This document shows, one piece after another, positions 32,867 to 41,223 of a DNA stretch of 64,000 nt. The position numbers and the translations under genes were made by a program. How positions within the stretch are numbered: position 1 is the first letter of the stretch; every line of letters begins with the position of its first letter. The stretch is taken from assembly GCA_035716005.1 (NCBI GenBank), contig DASTKG010000025.1, positions 15,275 to 79,274 of the forward strand, given 5' to 3'. The notes under the pieces were generated by a model that saw only the letters and a list, made by a program, of their open reading frames with translations, did no database searches and had not been told where the DNA came from. The DNA is from SZUA-252 sp035716005. GTDB taxonomy: Bacteria > Eisenbacteria > RBG-16-71-46 > SZUA-252.

Positions 32867-35812
32867 TTAGACCGCCGACTCCTTGCAGATCGGCCTGCAG
32901 GCGCAGATGGAGCAGCGGCGGGCGTCGGGGCGGGCGTCGAAGGCGCCCGAGCGGATGGCGGCGGCGATCTCCTCGATCTTGGCGCGCGCCTTGGCGACGC
33001 GTTCCTCGTCGCACGAGGAGACACCGTTCGTTCCGGTCAGGACATAGCGGAGTTCCAGCCGGTCGGGGAGCCGCTCCGTGAGTTCCCGGTAGGCGAGAGC
33101 GTAGACCGAGAGTTGGAGGCTCTTCCTCGACGCTTCGTCGGCCTTCTCCTCGTCGTCCTTTTCCGAGGTCTTGTAGTCGATGAGCGTGACCCCATCGGGC
33201 CCCTCGTCGACCCGATCCATGCTCCCGGTGATGACGACGTCCTCCAGTTTCACGCGGAAGTGCCGCTCCACGGCCGCGGCCGTCGGGCCCGACTCGATCT
33301 CACGCGCGCGATACGCCTGGAGCGCCTCGACGCCCTGCTGGAAGCGCTGCTTCTCGTGCTCCTCGTTCCGATATCCCTCGCTCCGCCAGACGGAGCGGAA
33401 GACGTCGATCAACTCGGCCTCCGAGATCAACTCGCCTTCCAGCCGCTTCTTCTGCGCGAACGCCACCGCCTGGTGGACCGCGTTGCCGAAGTTCACGCGG
33501 TGGTCGGCGGTGAGGATGGGATTTACGGCGAGCGTGTGGAGGAGTCTGTATTTGTACGGACAGGACTCGTAGTCCTCCAACCGCTTGTAGGAGAGCTGGA
33601 GCGGCTCGCGCGCCGCGGGACGCTCCGTCACGACCGGCGTCGACTCCGACGGCTTCTGATCCGCGATCTCGTCCATGACTCGCCGGCGCGCGCGGGCCGG
33701 AGGCGTCTTCCCGATGTCGAAGGCCTCCGCCAGGAATTGGCTCGGCTTCCGCTTCTGCTTTCCGCCGTAGTCGCGGGCGTAGGTCGTGATCAGCTCGTCC
33801 CGCGCCCGGGTGAAGGCGACGTAGCAGAGGCGCCGCTCCTCCTCGCGGTGCGCCGCCGACGGATCCTCGTCGTCGCGCTCCTTCGGGAGCTCGATTCCGC
33901 GCGCGCGGTTCGCGGTCGGGAAGCGATGCGTCGCCATCTGGACGAGGTAGACGACCGGGAATTCGAGCCCCTTCGCGCGATGGATGGTGAGGACCTGGAC
34001 CACGTCGGAGGTCTCGTCGATGTCGGCGACGGCGGGGTCCTCGCCGAATTCCCGCACCGCCTCGAAATGACGGAGGAAGAGCGCCACGCGGTCGGCCAGC
34101 GCCACTTTCTCGAACGATCGGATCAAGGCGAAGAACTTCACGATGTTCCGGGCGCGCGCCTCGTCCTCGAACGTGCGGGCCGCCATGAGGTCCTTCAGGA
34201 TGCCGCGCCGCTCGAGGTAGTGGTAGAGGACCTCCCCCGTTCGCCGCCCGCGCGCGAACTCCTGGATCGCGTCGACGTCCTCGATGAGCCGCGTCAGCCG
34301 CTCGCGGCCCTCGTCGGAGATCTCGAGGGCGCCGCCGCCCGTCGCCGCGCGCCGGAAGAGCGCGCGAAGCGGCGCGGGTTGGCGCGAAAGGGCGTGCATC
34401 AACTTCGTGAGATCGTCCTCGGGGACCCCGTAGGCCTCCGACGCCAGGAGATAGAGGAACTCCGGCCGCGAATCTTGGAAGAGCGACTGGAGGAGCGAGA
34501 TCAGCTCCTTGATCTCGGGGCGCTGGAAGAGCCCGCGGCTCCCCGAGAAGTAGTAGGGGATCCCCCGCTCGTCGAGCGCGCGCAGGAACGGCTCGGCGTG
34601 ACGGTTGTTCCGGACGAGGATCGCCACGTCGCGCGGGCGGCGGCGCTTCTCCCGCACCGCGGCGGCGATCTCGTCGGCGACCCAGGCCGCCTCGTCGGCT
34701 TCCGCCTCGAACTCCTTCCAGACCGGTTCGACGCCGTCCTTGTCGGTCTGCAATTCCTTCGAGATGCCGTAGCGCACCTCCAGCCGCTCCTGATTCTCGA
34801 GGATGAGCCGGCGGGAGCGGGCCAGGATCTGCCGCGTGCTCCGGTAATTCCGCCGGAGCACGATCTCCTTCGTCTCGGGATAGTGCTCGCGGAACTCGAG
34901 AATGTTCTTCAGGTGCGCGCCCCGGAACCGGTAGATGCTCTGGTCGTCGTCGCCGACCACCACCAGATTCCGGTGCCCTTCCACAAGACGCCGGACGATC
35001 TTGAACTGCACGGGGTTCGTGTCCTGGAACTCGTCGACCAGGACGTAGCGAAACTTCTGCTGCAGCCGCCGAAGCGCCGAAGGGCTCTCGGTGAAGAGAC
35101 GGTGGGTCAGCGCGAGGAGATCGCCGAAGTCGAGGAAGCCGGCGCGCCAAAGGAGCGAGTCGTAGCGCTCGTAGGCCTCGGCCAGTTCCTCGAGCCGCGA
35201 CGCGTGGTCCTCCATCGCGGCCACCAGTTCGGGATCGCCGCCGCCGGCCGCGCGCGCGGCGGCCGCCCGATCCGCGTGCTCCCGGGCGGCGCGCCGGATG
35301 TCGTCGGGCCACTGCGGATCGTCCTTCGCGCGGCTGAAGAAGCCGGCCAGGTCGGCGACGTAGCGCGTCGGATCGGAGAGGGGCCGGTAGTGATTCAGGC
35401 CCAGCTCGTCGAGCCGTTCCGCCAGGAAGAGGGCCTGCGACGTCCCGTCGAGCACCGAGAACCCGGGCGCGATGCCGATCTCCAGACCGTACTGCGCCAG
35501 CACGTTTTCGCCGAATGCGTGGAACGTCTGAATCGTGACGTCGGCATAGCCGTAGGGAACGAGAAGATCGACCCGTTCCTGCATCTCGGCCGCGGCTTTG
35601 TCGTTGAACGCGAGCGCCAGAATCTCCGAGGGCCGCGCGCGCTTCGAGGCGATGAGATGCGCGATCCGCCGCGCGATGACGGTCGTCTTCCCGGTGCCGG
35701 CGCCGGCCACGATGAGGAGCGGCCCGTCGCCGTGTTCCACGGCGGCGCGCTGGTCGTCGTCGAGGGCGATTTCGGGTGCGGGAGGGTTGAGAAGTTCGGG
35801 GGCCTGATCCAT
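32867..35812 (-). CDS. UvrD/Rep-family helicase fused to PD-(D/E)XK nuclease with Cys cluster
   Basis: The 981-residue protein starts at ATG 35812, 8 bp after the transporter stop; the frame stays open much further upstream but that part is antisense coding. SF1A helicase motifs are complete: VAGAGTGKTT (35-44), DEFQDTN (about 257), DDQSIYRFRGA, LTIHRAKGLEFPVVY and YVAFTRARDEL. The C-terminal RecB-like nuclease has NFGNAVHQAV and LIDYKTSE (about 880). Cysteines in DYESCPYKY (about 748) and CSICACRPIC (about 967-976) match the AddB/AdnA-type 4Fe-4S arrangement. It is a likely single-chain DNA end-processing enzyme. Confidence 0.88.
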   Translation of the reverse strand: MDQAPELLNPPAPEIALDDDQRAAVEHGDGPLLIVAGAGTGKTTVIARRIAHLIASKRARPSEILALAFNDKAAAEMQERVDLLVPYGYADVTIQTFHAFGENVLAQYGLEIGIAPGFSVLDGTSQALFLAERLDELGLNHYRPLSDPTRYVADLAGFFSRAKDDPQWPDDIRRAAREHADRAAAARAAGGGDPELVAAMEDHASRLEELAEAYERYDSLLWRAGFLDFGDLLALTHRLFTESPSALRRLQQKFRYVLVDEFQDTNPVQFKIVRRLVEGHRNLVVVGDDDQSIYRFRGAHLKNILEFREHYPETKEIVLRRNYRSTRQILARSRRLILENQERLEVRYGISKELQTDKDGVEPVWKEFEAEADEAAWVADEIAAAVREKRRRPRDVAILVRNNRHAEPFLRALDERGIPYYFSGSRGLFQRPEIKELISLLQSLFQDSRPEFLYLLASEAYGVPEDDLTKLMHALSRQPAPLRALFRRAATGGGALEISDEGRERLTRLIEDVDAIQEFARGRRTGEVLYHYLERRGILKDLMAARTFEDEARARNIVKFFALIRSFEKVALADRVALFLRHFEAVREFGEDPAVADIDETSDVVQVLTIHRAKGLEFPVVYLVQMATHRFPTANRARGIELPKERDDEDPSAAHREEERRLCYVAFTRARDELITTYARDYGGKQKRKPSQFLAEAFDIGKTPPARARRRVMDEIADQKPSESTPVVTERPAAREPLQLSYKRLEDYESCPYKYRLLHTLAVNPILTADHRVNFGNAVHQAVAFAQKKRLEGELISEAELIDVFRSVWRSEGYRNEEHEKQRFQQGVEALQAYRAREIESGPTAAAVERHFRVKLEDVVITGSMDRVDEGPDGVTLIDYKTSEKDDEEKADEASRKSLQLSVYALAYRELTERLPDRLELRYVLTGTNGVSSCDEERVAKARAKIEEIAAAIRSGAFDARPDARRCSICACRPICKESAV

Positions 35813-35820
35813 GCCCAAGC

Positions 35821-37179
35821 CTACCGCGGCACGAGGAGGAAGGCGAGCGAGACGACCGGGACGTAGATGCAGAAGAGAATCATGCAAAACCCGAGAATCT
35901 CCCGGAAGTCGAGCTTCGCCGCCGCCAGGAGCGGGAGCGCCCAGAAGGGCTGGATGATGTCGGTCATCATGTCGCCCCACGCGTAGGCGGTGACCACCTT
36001 CGCCGCGGGAACCCCGAGCGACTGCCCGGCCGAGAGGATGTAGGGCGCCTCGATGGCCCACTTCGAGCCGCCCGACGGCACGAAGTAGTTCACGAGCCCC
36101 GAGTACCAGTAGACGATGACGGGATAGGTCTGCGGCGACGCGATCGAGGCGAACCCCCGCGCGAGCGCGTCGGCGAGGTGCGTCTCCTTGATGATGCCGT
36201 ACATGCCCGCGTAGAGCGGGAACTGGAGCACGATGCCGAAGATGAGCCGCCCGGCGTCCTCGGCCGCGTCGACGAGCGCCGCCGCCGAACGGTGGAGCGC
36301 GACGGCGAGCCCCATCATGGCGAAATTGAGCGCGTTCAGCGTGACCGGATGTTGAGGCCGCGCGAGATAGCCGGCGATCCAGACGATCGCGAGCGCGCCG
36401 AACGTCACGTTCACCCATCGCGAGTGCTCCAGCCGCGACGCGAGCGTGCGCGCCTCGGGGCCGGTAGGCGGCGCGGGAGGCGTCCAGACCTTGATCGCGT
36501 CGAGCTGCGCCGGGCTCGCGACGACGGTCCGCTCCCGGCTCGGATGGAGGAGCGGCGTCAGCACCGCGAACATCAGAATGACCACGGCGACCAGGATCAG
36601 GTTGAACGGGGCGAAGATCGTCTGCGATGCCGGGATGAGACCGATCTCCTTCTCGAGGAAGTGCCCCGGCGTGGCGACGAGGAGGGGCGCCGACGCGGAG
36701 AGCCCCGCGTGCCACGTCGTCCCCATGCCGAGGTAGGCGGCCGCGACGAGGAGGCGGTAGTCGACCCCGGAGCGCCGGCGTCCCATCTCGCGGACAAGCA
36801 CCGCGCTCCCGACGATGCTGAGCCCCCAGTGGACGAGCGCGAGGAGCATCGAGAGGAGCGCCATCAGGAGGATCGCCTGCCGCGGCGTGCGCGGACGCGA
36901 GGCGAGCCACGCGAGCCCCCGCGCCACCGGCGGCGAGACCGCGACGATGCTCCCGGTGAACATCACCAGGCACATCTGCATCGAGAAGGGGAGCAACTCC
37001 CAGAAGCCGTCGCCCCAGTAGCGGACGGCGTCGAAGGGCGTGGCGCGGCCGACGGTGAGGCCGAGGAGGAAGATGAGGAGCGTGAGGATCCACGCGATGG
37101 TGAACGCCCCGGGAATCCAGCGCTGACTCCAATCGTTGAGCCGAACGGCCGTCCCCGCGAAGAGTCCCGTGACGCTCAT
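35821..37179 (-). CDS. AtoE-family short-chain fatty acid transporter
   Basis: This is a 452-residue polytopic membrane protein with about ten helices. AtoE-family landmarks include FWELLPFSMQMCLVMFTGSI, ALVHWGLSIVGSAVL, MGTTWHAGLSASAPLLVATP and YFVPSGGSKWAIEAPYI. It would take up acetoacetate, butyrate or similar acids. The ATG at 37179 is preferred to a GTG at 37215 because a -10-like TAGCGT ends 8 bp upstream. It heads the operon with the helicase and kinase genes. Confidence 0.85.
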   Translation of the reverse strand: MSVTGLFAGTAVRLNDWSQRWIPGAFTIAWILTLLIFLLGLTVGRATPFDAVRYWGDGFWELLPFSMQMCLVMFTGSIVAVSPPVARGLAWLASRPRTPRQAILLMALLSMLLALVHWGLSIVGSAVLVREMGRRRSGVDYRLLVAAAYLGMGTTWHAGLSASAPLLVATPGHFLEKEIGLIPASQTIFAPFNLILVAVVILMFAVLTPLLHPSRERTVVASPAQLDAIKVWTPPAPPTGPEARTLASRLEHSRWVNVTFGALAIVWIAGYLARPQHPVTLNALNFAMMGLAVALHRSAAALVDAAEDAGRLIFGIVLQFPLYAGMYGIIKETHLADALARGFASIASPQTYPVIVYWYSGLVNYFVPSGGSKWAIEAPYILSAGQSLGVPAAKVVTAYAWGDMMTDIIQPFWALPLLAAAKLDFREILGFCMILFCIYVPVVSLAFLLVPR

Positions 37180-37187
37180 GCCGCCGG

Positions 37188-37251
37188 ACGCTACCAGAGC
37201 GCGCGGCGGAGGCACAACGGGCTTGGGGGGCCCGAGGACGGGGTGTATCCT
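37188..37251. promoter_or_regulatory. Overlapping divergent promoters with very short leaders
   Basis: On the plus strand, TTGGGG (37223-37228), a 17-bp spacer and TATCCT (37246-37251) end 7 bp before ATG 37259. On the minus strand, TTGTGC (37217-37212), an 18-bp spacer and TGG-TAGCGT (-10 at 37193-37188) end 8 bp before ATG 37179. Both predict leaderless mRNAs, with the -35 elements only a few bases apart. Confidence 0.5.
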
Positions 37252-37258
37252 GCCGGGG

Positions 37259-38329
37259 ATGGACGAGAACGAAGGGGCTCCGCTCCCACCGTCACCGGCG
37301 CCGGCGCCGCCCGCGCCGTCGGAGCCGGCCGTGCCGCCGATTCCCGCGGCGATTCCTCCCGCGCCGTTCGTTCCGCGCGCGCCGCTATTGCCGCCGGTCG
37401 GCGATTTCCTGCGGGAGGTCCTCTCGCTCGGCCGGAAGTCGATCCTCCCCGCGCTTCCGGCCCTCGTGCTTCTCTATTTCTACCGATTGGGGATGGGGCT
37501 CTATCTCGTCTTCGCGGGCGACACGACCTCGCCCCTGGGATTCCCCGACTATCAGGGACGCGCCGTGACGTGGATCGTGACGGCGACCGCCTACCTGCCG
37601 CTTCTCGTGCTCGTCTACACGCCCTTCCTCCCGCTCCAGGACGGCCTGATTCGCGGGACGAAACGGACGTTCGTCGAGTCGATCAAGCACGTGCTCGAGC
37701 TCCTCTGGCCGTACGGCGTTTCGTCGTTCTATCAACTCCTCATCATCGCGATCCCCGCGGCCGGCATCATGGTGCTGGCCGCGCTCGCCATGATGCCGCT
37801 CACCAACCTTCCCGAGCAGATCCGGGCCCTGCTGCTCTTCTTCGCGCTGATTCCCGCCGGCCTCTGGATCCTGGCCGCGATGTTCCTCCTCTCCTTCGCG
37901 ACGCCGCTCCTGATCCTGGACGGGTGGGGGCCCGCCGCGTCGATCCGCGAAAGCGTCCGGTTGGTGCGCCGCAGCTTCGGCGCCCTCTTCGGCCGTTTCT
38001 TCATCTTCGCCGTCGTGCTCGTCTTCGCCGGCGTCGCCGCGTCGTTCCCGTCGGCGATGCTCAACGTCGTCACGACCGTGGCGCGGCAGAAGATGATCGC
38101 GGCGGACATCGCCCGCGTCTTCTGGGACAGCCTGGTGAGCACCGCGCTCTTCCCCTTCACCATCGCCGGACTCCTGCTCATCTATCGGGCCATCGTGCCG
38201 GGCACGGCCGCGGCCGATCGCGCGACGGCCGATCGCGCCGAGGCGGGAAGCCCCGGCGCCGCGGAACCGCCGCAGGTCCCCATCGCGGGGCCCACGACCA
38301 CCACGACGAGCCCCTACCAGTTCGAGTAG
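37259..38329 (+). CDS. Polytopic membrane protein of unknown function
   Basis: The 356-residue protein opens with a Pro/Ala-rich cytoplasmic stretch (residues 1-50). It then has about six membrane segments, including ILPALPALVLLYFYRLGMGL and FIFAVVLVFAGVAASF. An amphipathic loop (WGPAASIRESVRLVRRSFG) before the last helices is reminiscent of the membrane domains beside glycerophosphodiester phosphodiesterases (DUF-type). The tail is Ala/Thr-rich. There is no catalytic motif, and the family is not firmly recognised. Confidence 0.65.
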   Translation: MDENEGAPLPPSPAPAPPAPSEPAVPPIPAAIPPAPFVPRAPLLPPVGDFLREVLSLGRKSILPALPALVLLYFYRLGMGLYLVFAGDTTSPLGFPDYQGRAVTWIVTATAYLPLLVLVYTPFLPLQDGLIRGTKRTFVESIKHVLELLWPYGVSSFYQLLIIAIPAAGIMVLAALAMMPLTNLPEQIRALLLFFALIPAGLWILAAMFLLSFATPLLILDGWGPAASIRESVRLVRRSFGALFGRFFIFAVVLVFAGVAASFPSAMLNVVTTVARQKMIAADIARVFWDSLVSTALFPFTIAGLLLIYRAIVPGTAAADRATADRAEAGSPGAAEPPQVPIAGPTTTTTSPYQFE

Positions 38330-38344
38330 GCGGCGGGCCGGCCG

Positions 38345-39304
38345 ATGACGACGGAACGAATCGGAACCGCATCGGGCCCTTCCCATACGAAGCCGCGGCC
38401 CGCCGTCGTCCATCACGACGGCTACTTCGCCGACATCGGCATGCATGTCTTCCCGATGCGGAAGTATCGGCTCGTGCGCGAGGAGATCGTCCGCCGCGGA
38501 CTCGTGCGCGACGAAGAGATCCTCGCCCCCGCGCCCGCGACCGTGGAGCAGGTCCGCCGCGTCCACGATCAGGCGTACGTCGACAAGCTCCTCCAGGGAC
38601 GCCTCTCGGCGCTGGAGGAAGCGGTGCTGGAACTCCCCTACTCGAAGGAGCTCGTGGAGGCGTCGTTTCTCTGCGCCGGCGGGAGCATCCTGGCGGCGGG
38701 GCTGGCGCTGGAGCGAGGGATGGCGATCCACATCGGCGGGGGCCTCCACCACGCGTTTCCCGATCACGGCGAGGGATTCTGCGTGCTGAACGACGTGGCG
38801 ATCGCGCTCCGAGACCTGCTCGCGACTCGGCGCATCCGGCGCGCCGCCGTCATCGACCTCGACGTGCATCAAGGGAACGGCACCGCGGCCATCTTCCGTG
38901 ACGACCCCACCGTCTTCACCTTCTCGATCCACGAGCAGGACAACTACCCGGCCATCAAACCGCCCAGCGATCTCGACGTCGGGCTGCAGACCCACGCGGG
39001 AAGCGAGGAATATCTCGCCGCGCTCCGGCACCACGTGCCGCGCATTCTCGATCGCGTGGAGCCCGACCTCGTGGCCTACGTGGCTGGAGCCGATCCCTTC
39101 GAGGAGGATCAGCTGGGGCGGCTGCTGCTCGCGCGGGAAGACCTGCGAGCGCGGGACCGCCTGGTCCTGGACGCCTGCGTGGTGCGGGACATCCCCGTCT
39201 TCACCACGCTCGCCGGAGGCTACGCTCGGGACGTGCGCGACACCGTCGGGATCCACGCCGATCTGGTGGTCGAGGCGTTTCGGATCTTCGGGGCACATTC
39301 ATGA
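38345..39304 (+). CDS. Histone deacetylase / acetoin-utilisation family protein
   Basis: The 319-residue arginase/deacetylase-fold enzyme has the paired catalytic histidines in GGGLHHAFPDHGEGFC (about 132-147). Zinc ligands lie in IDLDVHQGNGTA (about 172-183) and AGADPFEEDQLG (about 247-258). The class-I general-acid region is followed by TLAGGYA. Bacterial members deacetylate acetyl-lysine or acetylpolyamines; the substrate here is unknown. It starts 15 bp after the membrane-protein gene. Confidence 0.87.
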   Translation: MTTERIGTASGPSHTKPRPAVVHHDGYFADIGMHVFPMRKYRLVREEIVRRGLVRDEEILAPAPATVEQVRRVHDQAYVDKLLQGRLSALEEAVLELPYSKELVEASFLCAGGSILAAGLALERGMAIHIGGGLHHAFPDHGEGFCVLNDVAIALRDLLATRRIRRAAVIDLDVHQGNGTAAIFRDDPTVFTFSIHEQDNYPAIKPPSDLDVGLQTHAGSEEYLAALRHHVPRILDRVEPDLVAYVAGADPFEEDQLGRLLLAREDLRARDRLVLDACVVRDIPVFTTLAGGYARDVRDTVGIHADLVVEAFRIFGAHS

Positions 39305-39312
39305 CCCCGACG

Positions 39313-39326
39313 GTGATCCAAATCAC
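39313..39326 (+). promoter_or_regulatory. FNR/CRP-type palindrome
   Basis: GTGAT-CCAA-ATCAC is a perfect inverted repeat with the FNR core TGAT-N4-ATCA. Its centre is about 42 bp upstream of the start predicted from the -10 TAGACT (39350-39355), the class II activator position. No -35 is visible, as expected for an activator-dependent promoter. Confidence 0.6.
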
Positions 39327-39349
39327 AGAGTGAGACGGGCGGTCCGCCC

Positions 39350-39355
39350 TAGACT
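39350..39355 (+). promoter_or_regulatory. -10 element of the heme-porin operon
   Basis: TAGACT ends 6 bp before ATG 39362 and 9 bp before ATG 39365. The arrangement resembles the other short-leader promoters in this window. Confidence 0.45.
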
Positions 39356-39361
39356 TCGCGG

Positions 39362-40546
39362 ATGATGACGAAACTGTCCCGGATCGAGGCTCGGGATTTC
39401 GGTCTCGTTCGCCGCGAATCTCGAGCCGATCTTCCCAGCCTGGGTGAACGCTCGCGGCACGCGATGCTCTTCTTCGCCCTGCTGCTCGCGGCCGGCGCCG
39501 CGGCGCCGCGCGCGCAAGCCCTCCCCCGCTACTCCGCCCGCTACGAGCAGAAGTGCGCCCTCTGCCACGTGAACCCCTCCGGCGGAGGGATGCGCTCCAC
39601 CTACGCGGCGCAGGACCTCGTTCCCAAGGAGATCGCCTGGTCGAGGATGAAGCCCGAGGCGATCGCCGAGATCGAGACCCACCTCGCGAAGCAGATCCTG
39701 ATCGGCGCGGATCTGCGCGAGATCTACCTCGGCGCCGACATCGAGCCGGCGCATCAGAACTTCTTCCAGATGCAGTCGTCCCTCTACCTCGCGATCCAGC
39801 CCGATCCCAGGGTCACGCTCTACTTCAATCGCGGCCAGTCGAGCAGCTACGAGAGCTGGGCGCTCGGCTACATTCTCCCCACGCTCTACGTGAAGGCGGG
39901 CCGCTTCGTGCCGTCCTACGGCTGGAAGTTCGACGACCACACGATGTTCGTCCGGAACGAGCTCGGCTTCATGCCCCCCGGGAACACCGACGTCGGTCTC
40001 GAAGCGGGCTACTCGATCGGTTCGATCGACATCCAGGCGGGTGTGGTGAACGGAAGTCCGGGCGGAGCAACGGACAGCGACACGAAGGTCGCCGGGGTCG
40101 TGAACGCGGTCGGCCGGCGCCGCTTCGGCCCGTTCGGCGCGGCGCTCGGCGCGTCCGGCTACCACCACCCCACGAAGAGCCGGGACTACGACACCGCCGG
40201 GCTCTACGGCTATCTCACCTGGCAGCGCTTCACGTGGATCGGCGAGGCGGATCTCGTCCGCCGCCAGGAGGCGGGCGGGCCGGTCGTGCAGGGCGTCGTC
40301 CGTTCGCACGAACTCTCGTACCTGCTCCACCGCGGCCTCGAGCTCAAGGCGACGTACGACTTCTTCGATCCCGATCGCGACCGCGAGTCGGGGGCGAAGT
40401 CGCGGTGGGGCGGCGGCGTCTACGCGATGCCGTTCGCGTACCTGACGCTCGAAGGCCTCGTGCGGCGAATCGACTACAGCGACGGCCTGGCCTATTCGGG
40501 CCAGGACTACACCGAAACGTTGCTGCAACTCCACGCGCTCTACTGA
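39362..40546 (+). CDS. Outer-membrane porin-like protein with one c-type heme site
   Basis: The protein has 394 residues from ATG 39362. The hydrophobic signal core begins only at Met35 (MLFFALLLAAGAAAPRAQA), so ATG 39464 is an alternative start. Mature sequence starts with a heme c motif, EQKCALCHVNPSGG (CXXCH at about 65-69). About 300 residues of alternating beta-strands follow (YLAIQPDPRVTLYFNRGQ, TWIGEADLVRR) ending LLQLHALY, typical of a porin barrel. No known multiheme partner is adjacent. The upstream FNR/CRP-like site and downstream yceI gene suggest a redox-linked outer-membrane role (inference). Confidence 0.75.
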   Translation: MMTKLSRIEARDFGLVRRESRADLPSLGERSRHAMLFFALLLAAGAAAPRAQALPRYSARYEQKCALCHVNPSGGGMRSTYAAQDLVPKEIAWSRMKPEAIAEIETHLAKQILIGADLREIYLGADIEPAHQNFFQMQSSLYLAIQPDPRVTLYFNRGQSSSYESWALGYILPTLYVKAGRFVPSYGWKFDDHTMFVRNELGFMPPGNTDVGLEAGYSIGSIDIQAGVVNGSPGGATDSDTKVAGVVNAVGRRRFGPFGAALGASGYHHPTKSRDYDTAGLYGYLTWQRFTWIGEADLVRRQEAGGPVVQGVVRSHELSYLLHRGLELKATYDFFDPDRDRESGAKSRWGGGVYAMPFAYLTLEGLVRRIDYSDGLAYSGQDYTETLLQLHALY

Positions 40547-40571
40547 TCGCGGCGCGGGATCCGGAGATGCC

Positions 40572-41174
40572 ATGAAGAGCGCACTCGTCCCGACGATCCT
40601 GATCGCCTCGATGCTCGCCCCGGCGCGGGGCGCGTGCGGCGAGTACGCCGTCCACGCGGGCAAGGAGTGCAAGGTGGTCTTCGTCTCGCGTGCCGCGAAC
40701 GAGAAGTTCGAGGGGAAGACCGACCGGCTGGAGGGGAGGATTTCCGTCGACCCCGCGGCGTTGGGCGACTCGGCGACCTTCCGGTTCGAGGTCGACATGG
40801 CGAGCCTCGACACGGGAATCAAGATGCGGAACCGGCACATGCGGGAGAACCACCTCGAGACTTCGAAATTCCCGAAGGCGCTCTTCGAGGGCGGGAGCCT
40901 TCACGCGGCCTCCGGAGCCCGGCTCGAGGCCGGAAAGCCGGAGTCGCTTCAGGTCGAGGGGACCTTCACGCTGCACGGGGTCAGCCGGAGGATTCGGATC
41001 GCCGTGGCGGTGACGCTGCGCCCCGATCCGTCGCCGGGGGCCATCGATTTCAGCACGGAATTTCCGGTGGCGCTCGCGGATTACGCGATCAGCCGGCCGC
41101 AGTTCCTCTTCCTGAAACTGGCCGACGTGCAGATGGTCCGCGTGAGCGGAACGGCCCACGCCGCGCCCCGCTGA
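40572..41174 (+). CDS. YceI-family periplasmic lipid-binding protein
   Basis: The 200-residue protein has a signal peptide (about 1-20) and the YceI lipocalin-like barrel. Typical stretches are GKECKVVFVSRAANEKFEG, FEVDMASLDTGIKMRNRHMR and the ETSKFPKALFEGG motif. YceI proteins bind isoprenoid chains such as quinones or polyprenols. It follows the heme-porin gene by 25 bp and probably shares its transcript, which fits a quinone- or redox-related function. Confidence 0.88.
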   Translation: MKSALVPTILIASMLAPARGACGEYAVHAGKECKVVFVSRAANEKFEGKTDRLEGRISVDPAALGDSATFRFEVDMASLDTGIKMRNRHMRENHLETSKFPKALFEGGSLHAASGARLEAGKPESLQVEGTFTLHGVSRRIRIAVAVTLRPDPSPGAIDFSTEFPVALADYAISRPQFLFLKLADVQMVRVSGTAHAAPR

Positions 41175-41177
41175 GCG

Positions 41178-41200
41178 CGGCGCCCGGCCGGGGGGCGCCG
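41178..41200. terminator. Hairpin between convergent yceI and protease genes
   Basis: Perfect 8-bp arms (41178-41185 and 41193-41200) enclose a 7-base loop immediately after the yceI stop and 24 bp from the convergent gene. No T-run is evident on either strand. Confidence 0.45.
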
Positions 41201-41223
41201 GCGTTCCGCGCCCTCGACCGACT

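Noticed and set aside
31685..35866. A 1393-codon open frame on the plus strand opposite the kinase and helicase genes
   Set aside because: It is antisense to two genes with complete catalytic motifs. Its translation is Arg/Glu/Asp/Val-rich without any domain, a common result of high GC at third positions.
35813..37132. Upstream extension of the helicase reading frame to 37132
   Set aside because: It would cover the AtoE-family transporter in another frame. Helicase homology begins just after ATG 35812.
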